The notes beneath the pieces are model-generated. The model was not told the DNA's origin and ran no database searches. It was given only the letters and a program-made list of their open reading frames with translations. DNA of 64,000 nt from Deltaproteobacteria bacterium RBG_13_43_22 (GTDB taxonomy: Bacteria > Desulfobacterota > RBG-13-43-22), in the NCBI GenBank assembly GCA_001797675.1, contig MGQB01000038.1:1-64000 (forward strand), given 5' to 3'. Both the position numbers and the translations under genes were made by a program. Of the stretch, positions 1 to 7,481 are shown one piece after another; position 1 is the first letter of the stretch, and every line of letters starts with the position of its first letter.

Positions 1-66
1 AATCCCTTTGCCGGATCCCTTTTCATTCTGACTCCTGTCTCCTGTATTCTGTATTCCCAAAGCCTT

Positions 67-312
67 CCACAAATCCTTTATTCATCAAGTCTGATCTCCG
101 AACCGTATTACAGCGATCAAGAAAGGGCAACCCGGGAAGTCGCAATCCTTTATTCATCAAGTCTGATCTCCGAACCCGGAAAAGGCCGTCGCGCAACAAG
201 CCGTTAAGGCAGTGTCGCAATCCTTTATTCATCAAGTCTGATCTCCGAACTTGATTATACCTGGAATCCTATCGCCATGCGCTGCACGTCGCAATCCTTT
301 ATTCATCAAGTC
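67..312 (-). CRISPR. Short CRISPR array, 4 repeats / 3 spacers, terminal repeats degenerate
   Basis: A 37-bp repeat occurs complete at 139-175 and 214-250. At 67-103 it is altered over its first five plus-strand bases, and at 288-312 only 25 bp remain. Spacers lie at 104-138 (35 bp), 176-213 (38 bp) and 251-287 (37 bp). Read on the minus strand the repeat ends in ATTGCGAC, which resembles the 8-nt 5' handle ATTGAAAC of type III crRNAs, so the array is probably transcribed leftwards like the cas genes. In that orientation the leader-proximal repeat is the truncated one and lies only 32 bp from the upstream gene, so no ordinary leader is visible. Bases 1-66 hold a C/T-rich short-word tract and no further repeat. 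Confidence 0.9.
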
Positions 313-344
313 GTCACGATAGATCCAGAGTAATAGATAAAAGT

Positions 345-1118
345 TCAAATCGGATAGGGTTTGTTTTGTTGTCCCAGTGCTGTAGCATAGGCATTCCAGT
401 CAATCGCTGGGACTGTGCCGAGAGACTGTAATTTCTGTAACAGACGGAAAAGAAAGTAAGCCAATGCCTGTTCAGAGGGGCCGATCTTAAGTGATTTATT
501 ATAAACGTCAAAAACGTACCCGGAGACTGCAAGACCACAATCCAATATCTGGAATTTAGTCAGGGAGTGATAATTTTCCAGAAAGGCCTTTGCCTTAAAC
601 CCATTCGTCCATTCAATTTTACTTGCAACAATCCCGGCAACGATTGGAAATAGTTGTTTTGCGGGAAACTCTCCACCAGCATGAATAATAGGAACGCTCG
701 TCCGTTTTAGTCTCCGCACAGATTCGGCCTTCTTACCTGCGTATTCTAAGTAGCCTTTATTGATGGTGGGCTTTACTTCGAAAACCCCATAAACGGCTTC
801 TGAGGGCACAAACCTATGGTCCTGTTGGTCAAGTAAAGTGGGAGTGTACTGATTGTCATAGATAATCACATCTATTTGATCGCTGGTTGCTCCTGTACTG
901 TCAATAACTATTCCCGTATCAACAGCATACCGCTTCGGCAGGTACTTTCGAAGAACCTCAATAAAGTAGCATTCATTTACTTCCCCCAACTTGCCCGGGT
1001 GGGTTACACTTTGGCTCGAAAACTCTAATTTTGTCTGGAGAAGTTTTTGCTCAAGCAAGAAAGCTTCTTGCAGAAATCTTTTGCCATCTTCGCGAGATTT
1101 GGTCTTTGCTGTTGTCAT
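345..1118 (-). CDS. DUF6602-family protein, probable PD-(D/E)XK nuclease
   Basis: 257 aa. The pattern KLGEVNE near residues 43-49, QIDVIIYD at 81-88 and FEVK at 113-116 matches the DUF6602 family and looks like a PD-(D/E)XK nuclease core (candidate residues E49, D83, E114, K116). It has no signal peptide, membrane segment, CARF or HTH region that I can recognise. The start follows AAGGAG at a 6-nt spacing. The gene is the last of the leftward run, about 150 bp after the final RAMP gene, and ends 32 bp before the first CRISPR repeat. That position suggests an accessory nuclease of the III-D locus or an independent defence gene. The fold is recalled from the family; DNA cleavage is inferred. 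Confidence 0.65.
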   Translation of the reverse strand: MTTAKTKSREDGKRFLQEAFLLEQKLLQTKLEFSSQSVTHPGKLGEVNECYFIEVLRKYLPKRYAVDTGIVIDSTGATSDQIDVIIYDNQYTPTLLDQQDHRFVPSEAVYGVFEVKPTINKGYLEYAGKKAESVRRLKRTSVPIIHAGGEFPAKQLFPIVAGIVASKIEWTNGFKAKAFLENYHSLTKFQILDCGLAVSGYVFDVYNKSLKIGPSEQALAYFLFRLLQKLQSLGTVPAIDWNAYATALGQQNKPYPI

Positions 1119-1268
1119 AGAAGACTCCTTGGCTTAATGGCTTTAGAAAACCCTGAGATCCTTTCGGCTATAGCTAAGGAATACAGATTTCAATTCACTG
1201 TCCTTTCTATTTTAATTGGGAATGTCTAAAAATCGAATCGTTTATAAGACTTATTTGGACTCCCTAAT

Positions 1269-2354
1269 TTATATCCCGGAAATAGGGTCCTTTAAAGGCA
1301 CGCCCTTATGGTCAGTAAACCAATCCCTTTCTGAATTCCTTTCTGGATAACTAAAGGAACGCTGATCATCTGGTATCCAGAGGAGCATACTTCTTAAATA
1401 CTGCATAGTAGGCGAATTATCATTTCGAAGAGATGCTGTTCTATTATATATCTCTTGCTTAAGTTCCTCGGTTTCAAAAATGATCAGATTCCGGCCATCC
1501 CATAACCGATAACGTATAGCAATATCTGGATCAAAGAGACTTAACTTGAGAAGTTCAATTTTAACGCTTCCCATACCTAGAGGCTTCCCCATACCAAGCT
1601 TATGATAAAGATTTCCTTTATGTTCAAGACCATTCACCATAGCGGTAACATTACCTTCCAAAGCCAAACAGTATAAAAGAAGCCCGAATTCATCCTCTTC
1701 GAGGTTGATAAAACTCACTTTGATGGAGAAGGTCTCATTAGATTTTATTACTGCTAGGAGAGATACCATTTTTTCTTGAGCAGAATCTTTTGCCCGCAAG
1801 GGACCGGTGGTGCGGAGGGGCTGATGATGGTAAAGTTTTCGATATTTCTTGTTAGAATTATAAAAGGCCGTATGCCGCTCTTTTGGATTGGATAGAAGAA
1901 CGGGTTGATTTTCTAAAAGTTCCGGTTTCCCCTCCCCGATCCAGCAACCTTCACTAAAATGAACTTTCCCCAAAAAACTTTGTTGATCATGCTGCATACC
2001 AAACAACCGGCAGCAAATACAAAGCCTTTCAATATCTTTACATTTGCTATGTTCGGGATCAGAGCTATCCGTCACATCACAGCCGTTTCCCACTAATTCA
2101 GCTAAGGAACGGATCATTCCTTTGAGTGAACTCCCAGGTAAAACCGGCAAATGGCTCTCCATGTTTGAAACCGGCTTTTTATTTTTACCTTCCTGAGTCC
2201 CGATCAAGAGAGGCGTAATTGTTGTCAATGAGGCTTCAATTTCACCTGAAATCCCTTTAATTGCTTCATGGGTTATCGGGCAATGACGTTCCAATCGTCC
2301 AGTTTTAACCGGAATCATTCTATAAGGGTTCCAATATGTTTCACCTTGTGGCAT
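1269..2354 (-). CDS. Type III-D RAMP (Cas7-like), TIGR03986-like
   Basis: 361 aa. The N-terminus has the NPYRMIPV motif (9-16) followed by a RAMP ferredoxin-fold start and the glycine-rich loop LPGSSLKGMIRS (72-83), as in TIGR03986 and all1473-like proteins of III-D loci. A cysteine cluster (C92, C105, C112, C114, C115) precedes the LFG motif, where other Cas7 proteins have a zinc-binding insertion. A second glycine-rich segment (GMGKPLGMGSVKI) closes the RAMP core near residue 260. It should be a backbone subunit of the crRNA-bound effector complex. No Asp sits at the usual Cas7 cleavage position before the glycine loop. GGAGGGGGAAA precedes ATG at 2354. It overlaps csx19 by 14 nt, so it is translationally coupled. 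Confidence 0.8.
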   Translation of the reverse strand: MPQGETYWNPYRMIPVKTGRLERHCPITHEAIKGISGEIEASLTTITPLLIGTQEGKNKKPVSNMESHLPVLPGSSLKGMIRSLAELVGNGCDVTDSSDPEHSKCKDIERLCICCRLFGMQHDQQSFLGKVHFSEGCWIGEGKPELLENQPVLLSNPKERHTAFYNSNKKYRKLYHHQPLRTTGPLRAKDSAQEKMVSLLAVIKSNETFSIKVSFINLEEDEFGLLLYCLALEGNVTAMVNGLEHKGNLYHKLGMGKPLGMGSVKIELLKLSLFDPDIAIRYRLWDGRNLIIFETEELKQEIYNRTASLRNDNSPTMQYLRSMLLWIPDDQRSFSYPERNSERDWFTDHKGVPLKDPISGI

Positions 2355-2862
2355 TTTCCCCCTCCATCTCTTCCAGGTCGAGATAACGAACGAAGACTAA
2401 TCGGCCTGAAAAATCATACCAATTTTCTGTTATCAATTTAAGTCGGCCTCTGGAAATTACCCCGTTTTGAAAAGGGTAATTAAAATATTGAGGAATAGAC
2501 TGTTCAAGCCATTCATCCTTAAAATCTGTTCGATTCCCCCAAAGGACCATCCACTCTTTTTTAGAGATCAATTCCTGAAGTTCTTGGGATGAATCTATTA
2601 AAATTCCCCCGGCCCAGTCAATATCGCCAAGAAATACCGTTCTATAAACATCTCCAATCCGACGCCATTTTAATTCACCCTGGGGATTAAATATCCTGCC
2701 TCGAATACAGTTTTCAATAAGAACCCGTTCTTTGTCGAACCATTCAAAACAAATATTCCCAATAGACTCTACGATCATACGGGTTCCCTCAAGAACAGAC
2801 AATTCAGCTATTAAAGACTTCCAACCCCCATAATCTAAATCTTTAGCCTTCAAAATTGCCAC
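2341..2862 (-). CDS. csx19: Type III-D CRISPR-associated protein Csx19
   Basis: 173 aa from GTG at 2862, chosen because GAGGAGG lies directly upstream. A longer frame reaches ATG at 2913 but would overlap the preceding gene by 71 nt. The segment with the WMVLWGNRTD and EWLEQSIPQYFNYPF motifs near residues 104-130 and the RVLIENCIRGRIFNPQGELKW-type strand pattern are typical of Csx19 (TIGR03984), a signature of subtype III-D of unknown biochemical role, thought to be part of the effector complex. The start overlaps the end of the upstream RAMP gene by 20 nt. No catalytic motif is visible. Confidence 0.82.
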   Translation of the reverse strand: MAILKAKDLDYGGWKSLIAELSVLEGTRMIVESIGNICFEWFDKERVLIENCIRGRIFNPQGELKWRRIGDVYRTVFLGDIDWAGGILIDSSQELQELISKKEWMVLWGNRTDFKDEWLEQSIPQYFNYPFQNGVISRGRLKLITENWYDFSGRLVFVRYLDLEEMEGENATR

Positions 2863-3805
2863 GGGATTCCTCCTCAAAGGCTTTAAATTTCCCCAGCCAG
2901 TCAAAATTTTCAAGATAGGAAGCCAAGGCAGGAGATATGATTTGACATAGTCCGCCCCATGAATCAGTCAAGTTATAAACACTGCGTAACCCATGGGTTT
3001 CTGAATCTGGAAGTGGTGGTGGATCTGTTGGATTAAAATCAGATAATCCATATGCTGTTATTTCCGATGGTGTACAAAAATCTTTTAGATCGCGAAGACT
3101 TGATTCCCTATCATAATAGGCCAAAGTACATTTCTCTATAATACCCTGAATGCGACCCAGCCCCCGGCTTTTTCCTGACCCAATCCTAATGAGTTCATCC
3201 TTAAAATCCCGTAAGACAAAAGCCAGAAGCGCCCATTGCCAAAATTCAAAATTGCGGAGAGTTATATCCGTTCGAAAAGTCCCATGTGTGACAACCTCAT
3301 AGTCAAATTTAGCACCTCCCCCCGATCCCTTGGCGGCTCCTCCTGTACGACGATCTATGGCCACCCCATCACGAGTTTCCGTGAATGGAGCAGGATCTGC
3401 ATAAGCATCACTAATGCTGGTCCTCCCTATGAAATAGGTTGACCCAAAAGTACGGCAGGCCGGGCAGGAAAGATTGTAGGCTTTTTCGTTAACGATTTTA
3501 AGATTATTTGAATTTTCAATACGTTTGAATCGTGATCCGCAGAATTCCTCTTCCCCTTCATCCCCATAAGGGAGGCAAACGCTTTGGTCTTTTAATGTTC
3601 GACAAATCTTTTCGGCATGAGATCGGATTACACCTTTAAGCGAACTCCCTGGAATATAGACTTCATCAAAGGTTTTTCCCCTGTTTATCCTTACGAACGG
3701 CATTTGAGATCCGGAAACAGAAGCATAAGAAGACTTAATTAGAATAGGATCGATCGGGGTAATCGCCAAGGTAATATCCATCTGACAATGCATTCTTTTA
3801 AGCAT
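2843..3805 (-). CDS. Type III RAMP, Csm3/Csx7-like (Cas7 family)
   Basis: 320 aa. It has the Cas7 glycine-rich loop IPGSSLKGVIRSHAEK (51-66), scattered cysteines (C68, C77, C89) leading to CPAC at 114-117 and TFGS, then the TRDGVAIDR segment and the C-terminal GSGKSRGLGRIQG loop. This order is that of the SSO1426/Csx7 group of RAMP proteins (TIGR02581). It probably forms part of the crRNA-binding filament. The region aligned to the Csm3 catalytic Asp reads SGSQMPFVRINRG and has no Asp. GAGGAGG precedes the ATG by 6 nt, and the start overlaps the upstream gene by 8 nt. The paralogue immediately upstream shares the same layout, so a duplication is likely. Confidence 0.8.
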   Translation of the reverse strand: MLKRMHCQMDITLAITPIDPILIKSSYASVSGSQMPFVRINRGKTFDEVYIPGSSLKGVIRSHAEKICRTLKDQSVCLPYGDEGEEEFCGSRFKRIENSNNLKIVNEKAYNLSCPACRTFGSTYFIGRTSISDAYADPAPFTETRDGVAIDRRTGGAAKGSGGGAKFDYEVVTHGTFRTDITLRNFEFWQWALLAFVLRDFKDELIRIGSGKSRGLGRIQGIIEKCTLAYYDRESSLRDLKDFCTPSEITAYGLSDFNPTDPPPLPDSETHGLRSVYNLTDSWGGLCQIISPALASYLENFDWLGKFKAFEEESRGNFEG

Positions 3806-4631
3806 GGTTTCCTCCTCGATTTATTAAATTGGTTGCTGTCGCAAGAGGTTGAATTAGAGAATTCATTGCATTATCTAAGAGACTCAATCCTACATTTTCC
3901 CAGCCCTTACCCATTAAAATAGCAATCCGTTTAGAAGGGTCAAGATAGTTGACTTGTTCAATTTTAATGGAATTTAACTTTGCTCTTCCCAGGCCACGGG
4001 AAGTAAATCCGCCTATCATGGTTCCCTCCTGCCACTCATGTATCACCGCACCACACAAGGCAAGACCTTGCTGAGTTGGGTTAATCATCTCTATCCAAAT
4101 TTCAAATTCAGTTCCAGTTGGCACGACATCAAAGTCATATTTAAGCCTGTCTCTGGCCCTTTCACTATCCCTGTCTATAACAACTCCATCGCGTGTTTGA
4201 ACAGTCCCTGCCCAAGTTTCTTCTATAAGTTTCCCATCACTAAAAAAAATTCGCCCCGCCTGTAAAGGAGACCCGAACAATTGGCAAATATGGCAAGTAT
4301 TTTGATTAATCCAGTCAAGCTTTTTGGATGAATCAGTTAAAGCCCTATACTCATCAGTTTTCTCTTTGCGATAGAATTCGTCACCAATACAATTCACCGC
4401 TGATAAGCTTCGGTCCAATAGGCAGGCAGTAAGTTCCATAACATGAGCTAATTTTTCAGCGGAAGCCCTAAACTTCCCCTTTAAAGTTGAACCGGGAAGT
4501 ATTGGCCTCCCAAAAGGATCCAACAGTACACCCATTTCACTGAGGCTCTCACCCGGGCGACCGGATCCAACGTGGAAAGGTGTTCCAAACCTCAATATCC
4601 CTTCGATTCGAACTTTTGCTTGAAGTTGCAT
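3798..4631 (-). CDS. Type III RAMP, Csx7/Csm3-like (Cas7 family)
   Basis: 277 aa. It starts with the Cas7 pattern FHVGSGRPG, then LPGSTLKGKFRASAEK (45-60), CHIC at 113-116 with QLFGS, TRDGVVIDRDSERA (147-160) and GGFTSRGLGRAKL near 207-219. This fits the Csx7 (SSO1426) type of crRNA-binding backbone subunit. At the position of the Csm3 target-RNA-cleaving Asp, six residues before the DP of the loop, it has E32. AAAGGAG lies upstream of the ATG. It is 11 nt downstream of the small helical gene and overlaps the next RAMP by 8 nt. Confidence 0.82.
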   Translation of the reverse strand: MQLQAKVRIEGILRFGTPFHVGSGRPGESLSEMGVLLDPFGRPILPGSTLKGKFRASAEKLAHVMELTACLLDRSLSAVNCIGDEFYRKEKTDEYRALTDSSKKLDWINQNTCHICQLFGSPLQAGRIFFSDGKLIEETWAGTVQTRDGVVIDRDSERARDRLKYDFDVVPTGTEFEIWIEMINPTQQGLALCGAVIHEWQEGTMIGGFTSRGLGRAKLNSIKIEQVNYLDPSKRIAILMGKGWENVGLSLLDNAMNSLIQPLATATNLINRGGNHA

Positions 4632-4642
4632 ATTTCTCTCCT

Positions 4643-5143
4643 TTAGACCGGATTAATTGGCTTATTAGATAAATAATAGTAATGGCAACAAAAATGTTCA
4701 AAAAATATTGTGGTAAGTTCACTACGTAATTTTTCTGTGGCAACTTTTTTTTCTTTTTTTGTTCCGTCTCCCAACCCTTGCGTCTCAAGGATCTCTTTCA
4801 CTTGCTCTTTAAGGGCAAAAGCCCCCTTTTTATTATTATCAATTAATTCGCAAACCATGCTCCAGAATATTGTATCCCGACTTTCTTCGAGATCTGGATC
4901 TTTAAGACGCAATCGCGCTTTTTCCAACTGGTTTTTGGCCATTGAATATAACTGGGAAAAGCTTTTCTCGTTACTGGTTATTTGCAAACCCTTTACCTGA
5001 TTTTTTTTTATGGGTTTGCTAATTTGGAGATCAAGAATTCTTTTGAAGTAATGCTCAACATTCTCCAGGGCCTTCTGATATAAGAACCTATCTGCCAAAT
5101 CAAGAAATTCAGGAGACTGTAAGTACCTATCAATCTTTTCCAT
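4643..5143 (-). CDS. Small helical protein of the III-D operon, possible second Cas11-like subunit
   Basis: 166 aa, starting at ATG 5143 with GGGGAGG five nt upstream; a GTG at 5149 is less well placed. The protein is rich in Lys, Glu and Leu, looks almost entirely alpha-helical and has no recognisable catalytic motif. Its C-terminus (TTIFFEHFCCHYYYLSN) resembles the C-terminal helix of the neighbouring 144-aa protein (ARIWAKQVASEYLYQII). It overlaps that gene by 14 nt. I do not recognise a named family. Size, helical character and operon position suggest a small subunit (Cas11/Csm2 group) or a distant duplicate of it. Confidence 0.6.
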   Translation of the reverse strand: MEKIDRYLQSPEFLDLADRFLYQKALENVEHYFKRILDLQISKPIKKNQVKGLQITSNEKSFSQLYSMAKNQLEKARLRLKDPDLEESRDTIFWSMVCELIDNNKKGAFALKEQVKEILETQGLGDGTKKEKKVATEKLRSELTTIFFEHFCCHYYYLSNKPINPV

Positions 5144-5564
5144 CCGCACCTCCCCGGATTATTTGATAGAGATATTCGCTGGCCACCTGTTTTGCCCAGA
5201 TACGAGCCAAATAAAGGCCGAATTCCATGTTAAGCCCAAGATCATTTTCGGATAGACTTTTTGCCTTTTGGATAAGTTCCTCTAATTGGAACAAGAGAAA
5301 GTCGCCCATCGACATCGTCGACTCCGATGGAATTTTTGTCCATGTCTGTCTTTCACTAGATTCTTTGCCCATTTGATTTTTTATAAAATTTTGTATGGCC
5401 GAAATTCGCCTGGCCGTATAAACAATATTTTCAAAATTGCGGACTTGGTTTTTTCCGCCTTTACCAGGGAAACAGATGGATAGATACCGACCAGTCTTCT
5501 TTGACTGTTCATAATACTGATCAAGAAAAATATCTAACTCTTTCAAAAAGGCTGGATTGATCAT
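5130..5564 (-). CDS. Putative type III small subunit (Csm2/Cas11-like)
   Basis: 144 aa, predicted all-helical, with the segment VRNFENIVYTARRISAIQNF (41-60) and a C-terminal ARIWAKQVASEYLYQII helix as in small subunits of type III complexes. The small subunit is expected to form the minor filament along the crRNA-target duplex. AAGGAGGG lies upstream, and the start overlaps the csx10 stop in an ATGA arrangement, which implies coupled translation. Assignment rests on size, fold impression and position between csx10 and the Csx7-like RAMPs; the sequence identity is too weak to be certain by eye. Confidence 0.6.
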   Translation of the reverse strand: MINPAFLKELDIFLDQYYEQSKKTGRYLSICFPGKGGKNQVRNFENIVYTARRISAIQNFIKNQMGKESSERQTWTKIPSESTMSMGDFLLFQLEELIQKAKSLSENDLGLNMEFGLYLARIWAKQVASEYLYQIIRGGADGKD

Positions 5565-6733
5565 GAATTTCCCTCCTTGATACCACAGAAACTATTATGA
5601 AATGGATCATTAATTAGAATTTGACCGAAACCTTCATTCCGACGCAAGCCAATTCCATTGGTTTGCATATCTAATAAGCTGCCCATAATCTCATCAATTT
5701 GGCCAGGATAATGGAAAAGAAAAACGGAACTGCGAGATATGGTTTTTTCATCTTCCTTGGGGAGTCTATGAACTTGATTCCATCCAAAAGCGAATCCTTG
5801 CTTTAAAATACTCACCAATAATTGTGAACCGACAAAAGGAAGATCCATAGTGGTTGTATATCTTAGAAATTTATCAACCATAATGGCATCTGATAATAAG
5901 GTAATAGAAAAATAGGTCCCATTGTGATTCTGTTTAGTTATTTCTTGAAGGGTTCTACCGCAGGCATGATTCCATTCCTCCCAGACATGATCTTGTTCTA
6001 AAGAAGCAGGGGAAAGATCCAATTCAATTTCACCTTGGCCTCTTGTCTTCCCTCGTCCTAAAAATAAAATTGGGGACTGTTTTATCGTTTTATCTAATTT
6101 TTCCCAACCCTTTTCAGTAAGCCTGAAATGGCCATTAAAATATAGTGAAGATTCAGAGACCTTAGAAAAAGGGTCAATCGCTTCAACGGAATATAATATT
6201 TTTTCAGCTACGGTTCCTGTTTGGCGGTCAATACCGGTGTGCATGATTTCTATTTTGGGCACTGGAATATATGACGGGTTTTCAGTGTCTCCATTCCAAT
6301 ATCCAAGCCAGGTTATCCTATCTTTTCCGCACCCAAACGTATCACAGAAGGATTGTCGAGAAAAAACCTCCGGATTTAATGGGTCCGAACTATTCAATGA
6401 GAATTTTTGCGCTGATAGAACCCAGAGATTATCAACAACACCATGATCGGAAAATCCTGGAAAGTTCTTGCAAGTCATGGCCGTCAAAGGCAAGATCCGA
6501 GGGCTCTGTGTGGACGATAGCGACGGCAAAAGATTTGAGAAGCGACTATCCTCATTGATAAAAATCTCATCAAAGAAATCATCCTTTCCATACAGATCCA
6601 GGTATCTTTGTGCAAGCGCCCCTCTTATTGTTGAACCTGGAATATAATCTAAGGATTCGGAAAATTGCGATTGGCGTTCCGCCGAAATAGAGATAGGGCT
6701 TAATAGTCGTGCAGAAACAAACTTAGTTTCCAT
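5561..6733 (-). CDS. csx10: Type III-D RAMP protein Csx10 (Cas5-like)
   Basis: 390 aa from ATG 6733, chosen over an in-frame upstream start because AAAGGA sits 7 nt before it and it begins one nt after the preceding stop. The motifs YIPGSTIRGALAQRY (30-44), ILPLTAMTCKNFPGFSDHG (about 77-95) and GRGKTRGQGEIEL are those of Csx10, the Cas5-like signature protein of III-D. In type III complexes the Cas5 group caps the 5' handle of the crRNA beside Cas10. The C-terminus contains another RAMP-like segment (LRRNEGFGQI). The neighbours csm3 and cas10 fit this role. Confidence 0.88.
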   Translation of the reverse strand: METKFVSARLLSPISISAERQSQFSESLDYIPGSTIRGALAQRYLDLYGKDDFFDEIFINEDSRFSNLLPSLSSTQSPRILPLTAMTCKNFPGFSDHGVVDNLWVLSAQKFSLNSSDPLNPEVFSRQSFCDTFGCGKDRITWLGYWNGDTENPSYIPVPKIEIMHTGIDRQTGTVAEKILYSVEAIDPFSKVSESSLYFNGHFRLTEKGWEKLDKTIKQSPILFLGRGKTRGQGEIELDLSPASLEQDHVWEEWNHACGRTLQEITKQNHNGTYFSITLLSDAIMVDKFLRYTTTMDLPFVGSQLLVSILKQGFAFGWNQVHRLPKEDEKTISRSSVFLFHYPGQIDEIMGSLLDMQTNGIGLRRNEGFGQILINDPFHNSFCGIKEGNS

Positions 6734-6734
6734 A

Positions 6735-7454
6735 TTAGTCCTTTCGTAGAAGATCAACCCAAAACGGCAATTCCTTCTCAAGTAATGGTTCTAAAGCCCT
6801 TTCAGTATCAATAGAAACATCATTAAATAATATCTCCTTAATTTCTGTCTTAATACTCCCTTTGCCGTGGGTCTTATCTCCTCCCATTCGATCTAAAGAT
6901 AAAAGTCCCCCTATTAATATTGCATATTCTATTGGCCATTCCCCTGGTCTCTCCGAGGTTAGATAACTATGCCGCCCAATTATCGTTGTCTGGAGACTTC
7001 CGCCTAACACATACTCACTACTGAATAAATGCTTTTGTTTGCTTGTTCCTAAGGCCCTATCCATGGCTGTACGGGTCTGTTCAATAATATTTACCCTTTG
7101 ATACCATTCATTCAGATCATTTGCAGACCAGTAGGCCGGTTTAAAAAACAACTTTTCTCCTTCGTATCTTGACCCAAACAATCGCTCTATTAAGAATAAT
7201 GTTGTCTTCGAATCATTAAATACTGAAATGTTGCTTTCGTCGTGGGGATCGGAGACAGCAAATCCAAAAGTTTCAGCTAAATCTTCACATCTTTGGCGCA
7301 GAATTCCTTTCAGATGTGATCCCGGTATGTAAGGGCGATTCAATCCGTCTTTTAAAATTAGCCTATTAATATAGGCCCGACCTAAACCCGAACCTATATG
7401 CCAAAATTGAACGGGGACTATTTTTAAATTTACCATGAGATTATAAAGAATCAC
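6735..7454 (-). CDS. Type III-D Csm3-like RAMP (Cas7)
   Basis: 239 aa from GTG 7454, which follows a strong TTAGGAGGGG site at 6-nt spacing. The pattern WHIGSGLGRAYIN (18-30), KDGLNRPYIPGSHLKGILRQ (35-54), TRTAMDRALG near 126 and the C-terminal GGDKTHGKGSIKTE loop is that of the group 7 Csm3 proteins paired with Csx10 in III-D. These normally cut target RNA with an Asp at the position occupied here by N30, so the cleavage residue may be lost. It sits 27 nt after cas10 and 1 nt before csx10. Confidence 0.82.
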   Translation of the reverse strand: MILYNLMVNLKIVPVQFWHIGSGLGRAYINRLILKDGLNRPYIPGSHLKGILRQRCEDLAETFGFAVSDPHDESNISVFNDSKTTLFLIERLFGSRYEGEKLFFKPAYWSANDLNEWYQRVNIIEQTRTAMDRALGTSKQKHLFSSEYVLGGSLQTTIIGRHSYLTSERPGEWPIEYAILIGGLLSLDRMGGDKTHGKGSIKTEIKEILFNDVSIDTERALEPLLEKELPFWVDLLRKD

Positions 7455-7481
7455 TTTTCCCCTCCTAATTTGCTGGCAACA

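Noticed and set aside
67-312. CRISPR array read on the plus strand
   Set aside because: The plus-strand repeat ends in CCGAAC, whereas the minus strand ends in ATTGCGAC, close to the known type III handle, and agrees with the direction of the cas genes.
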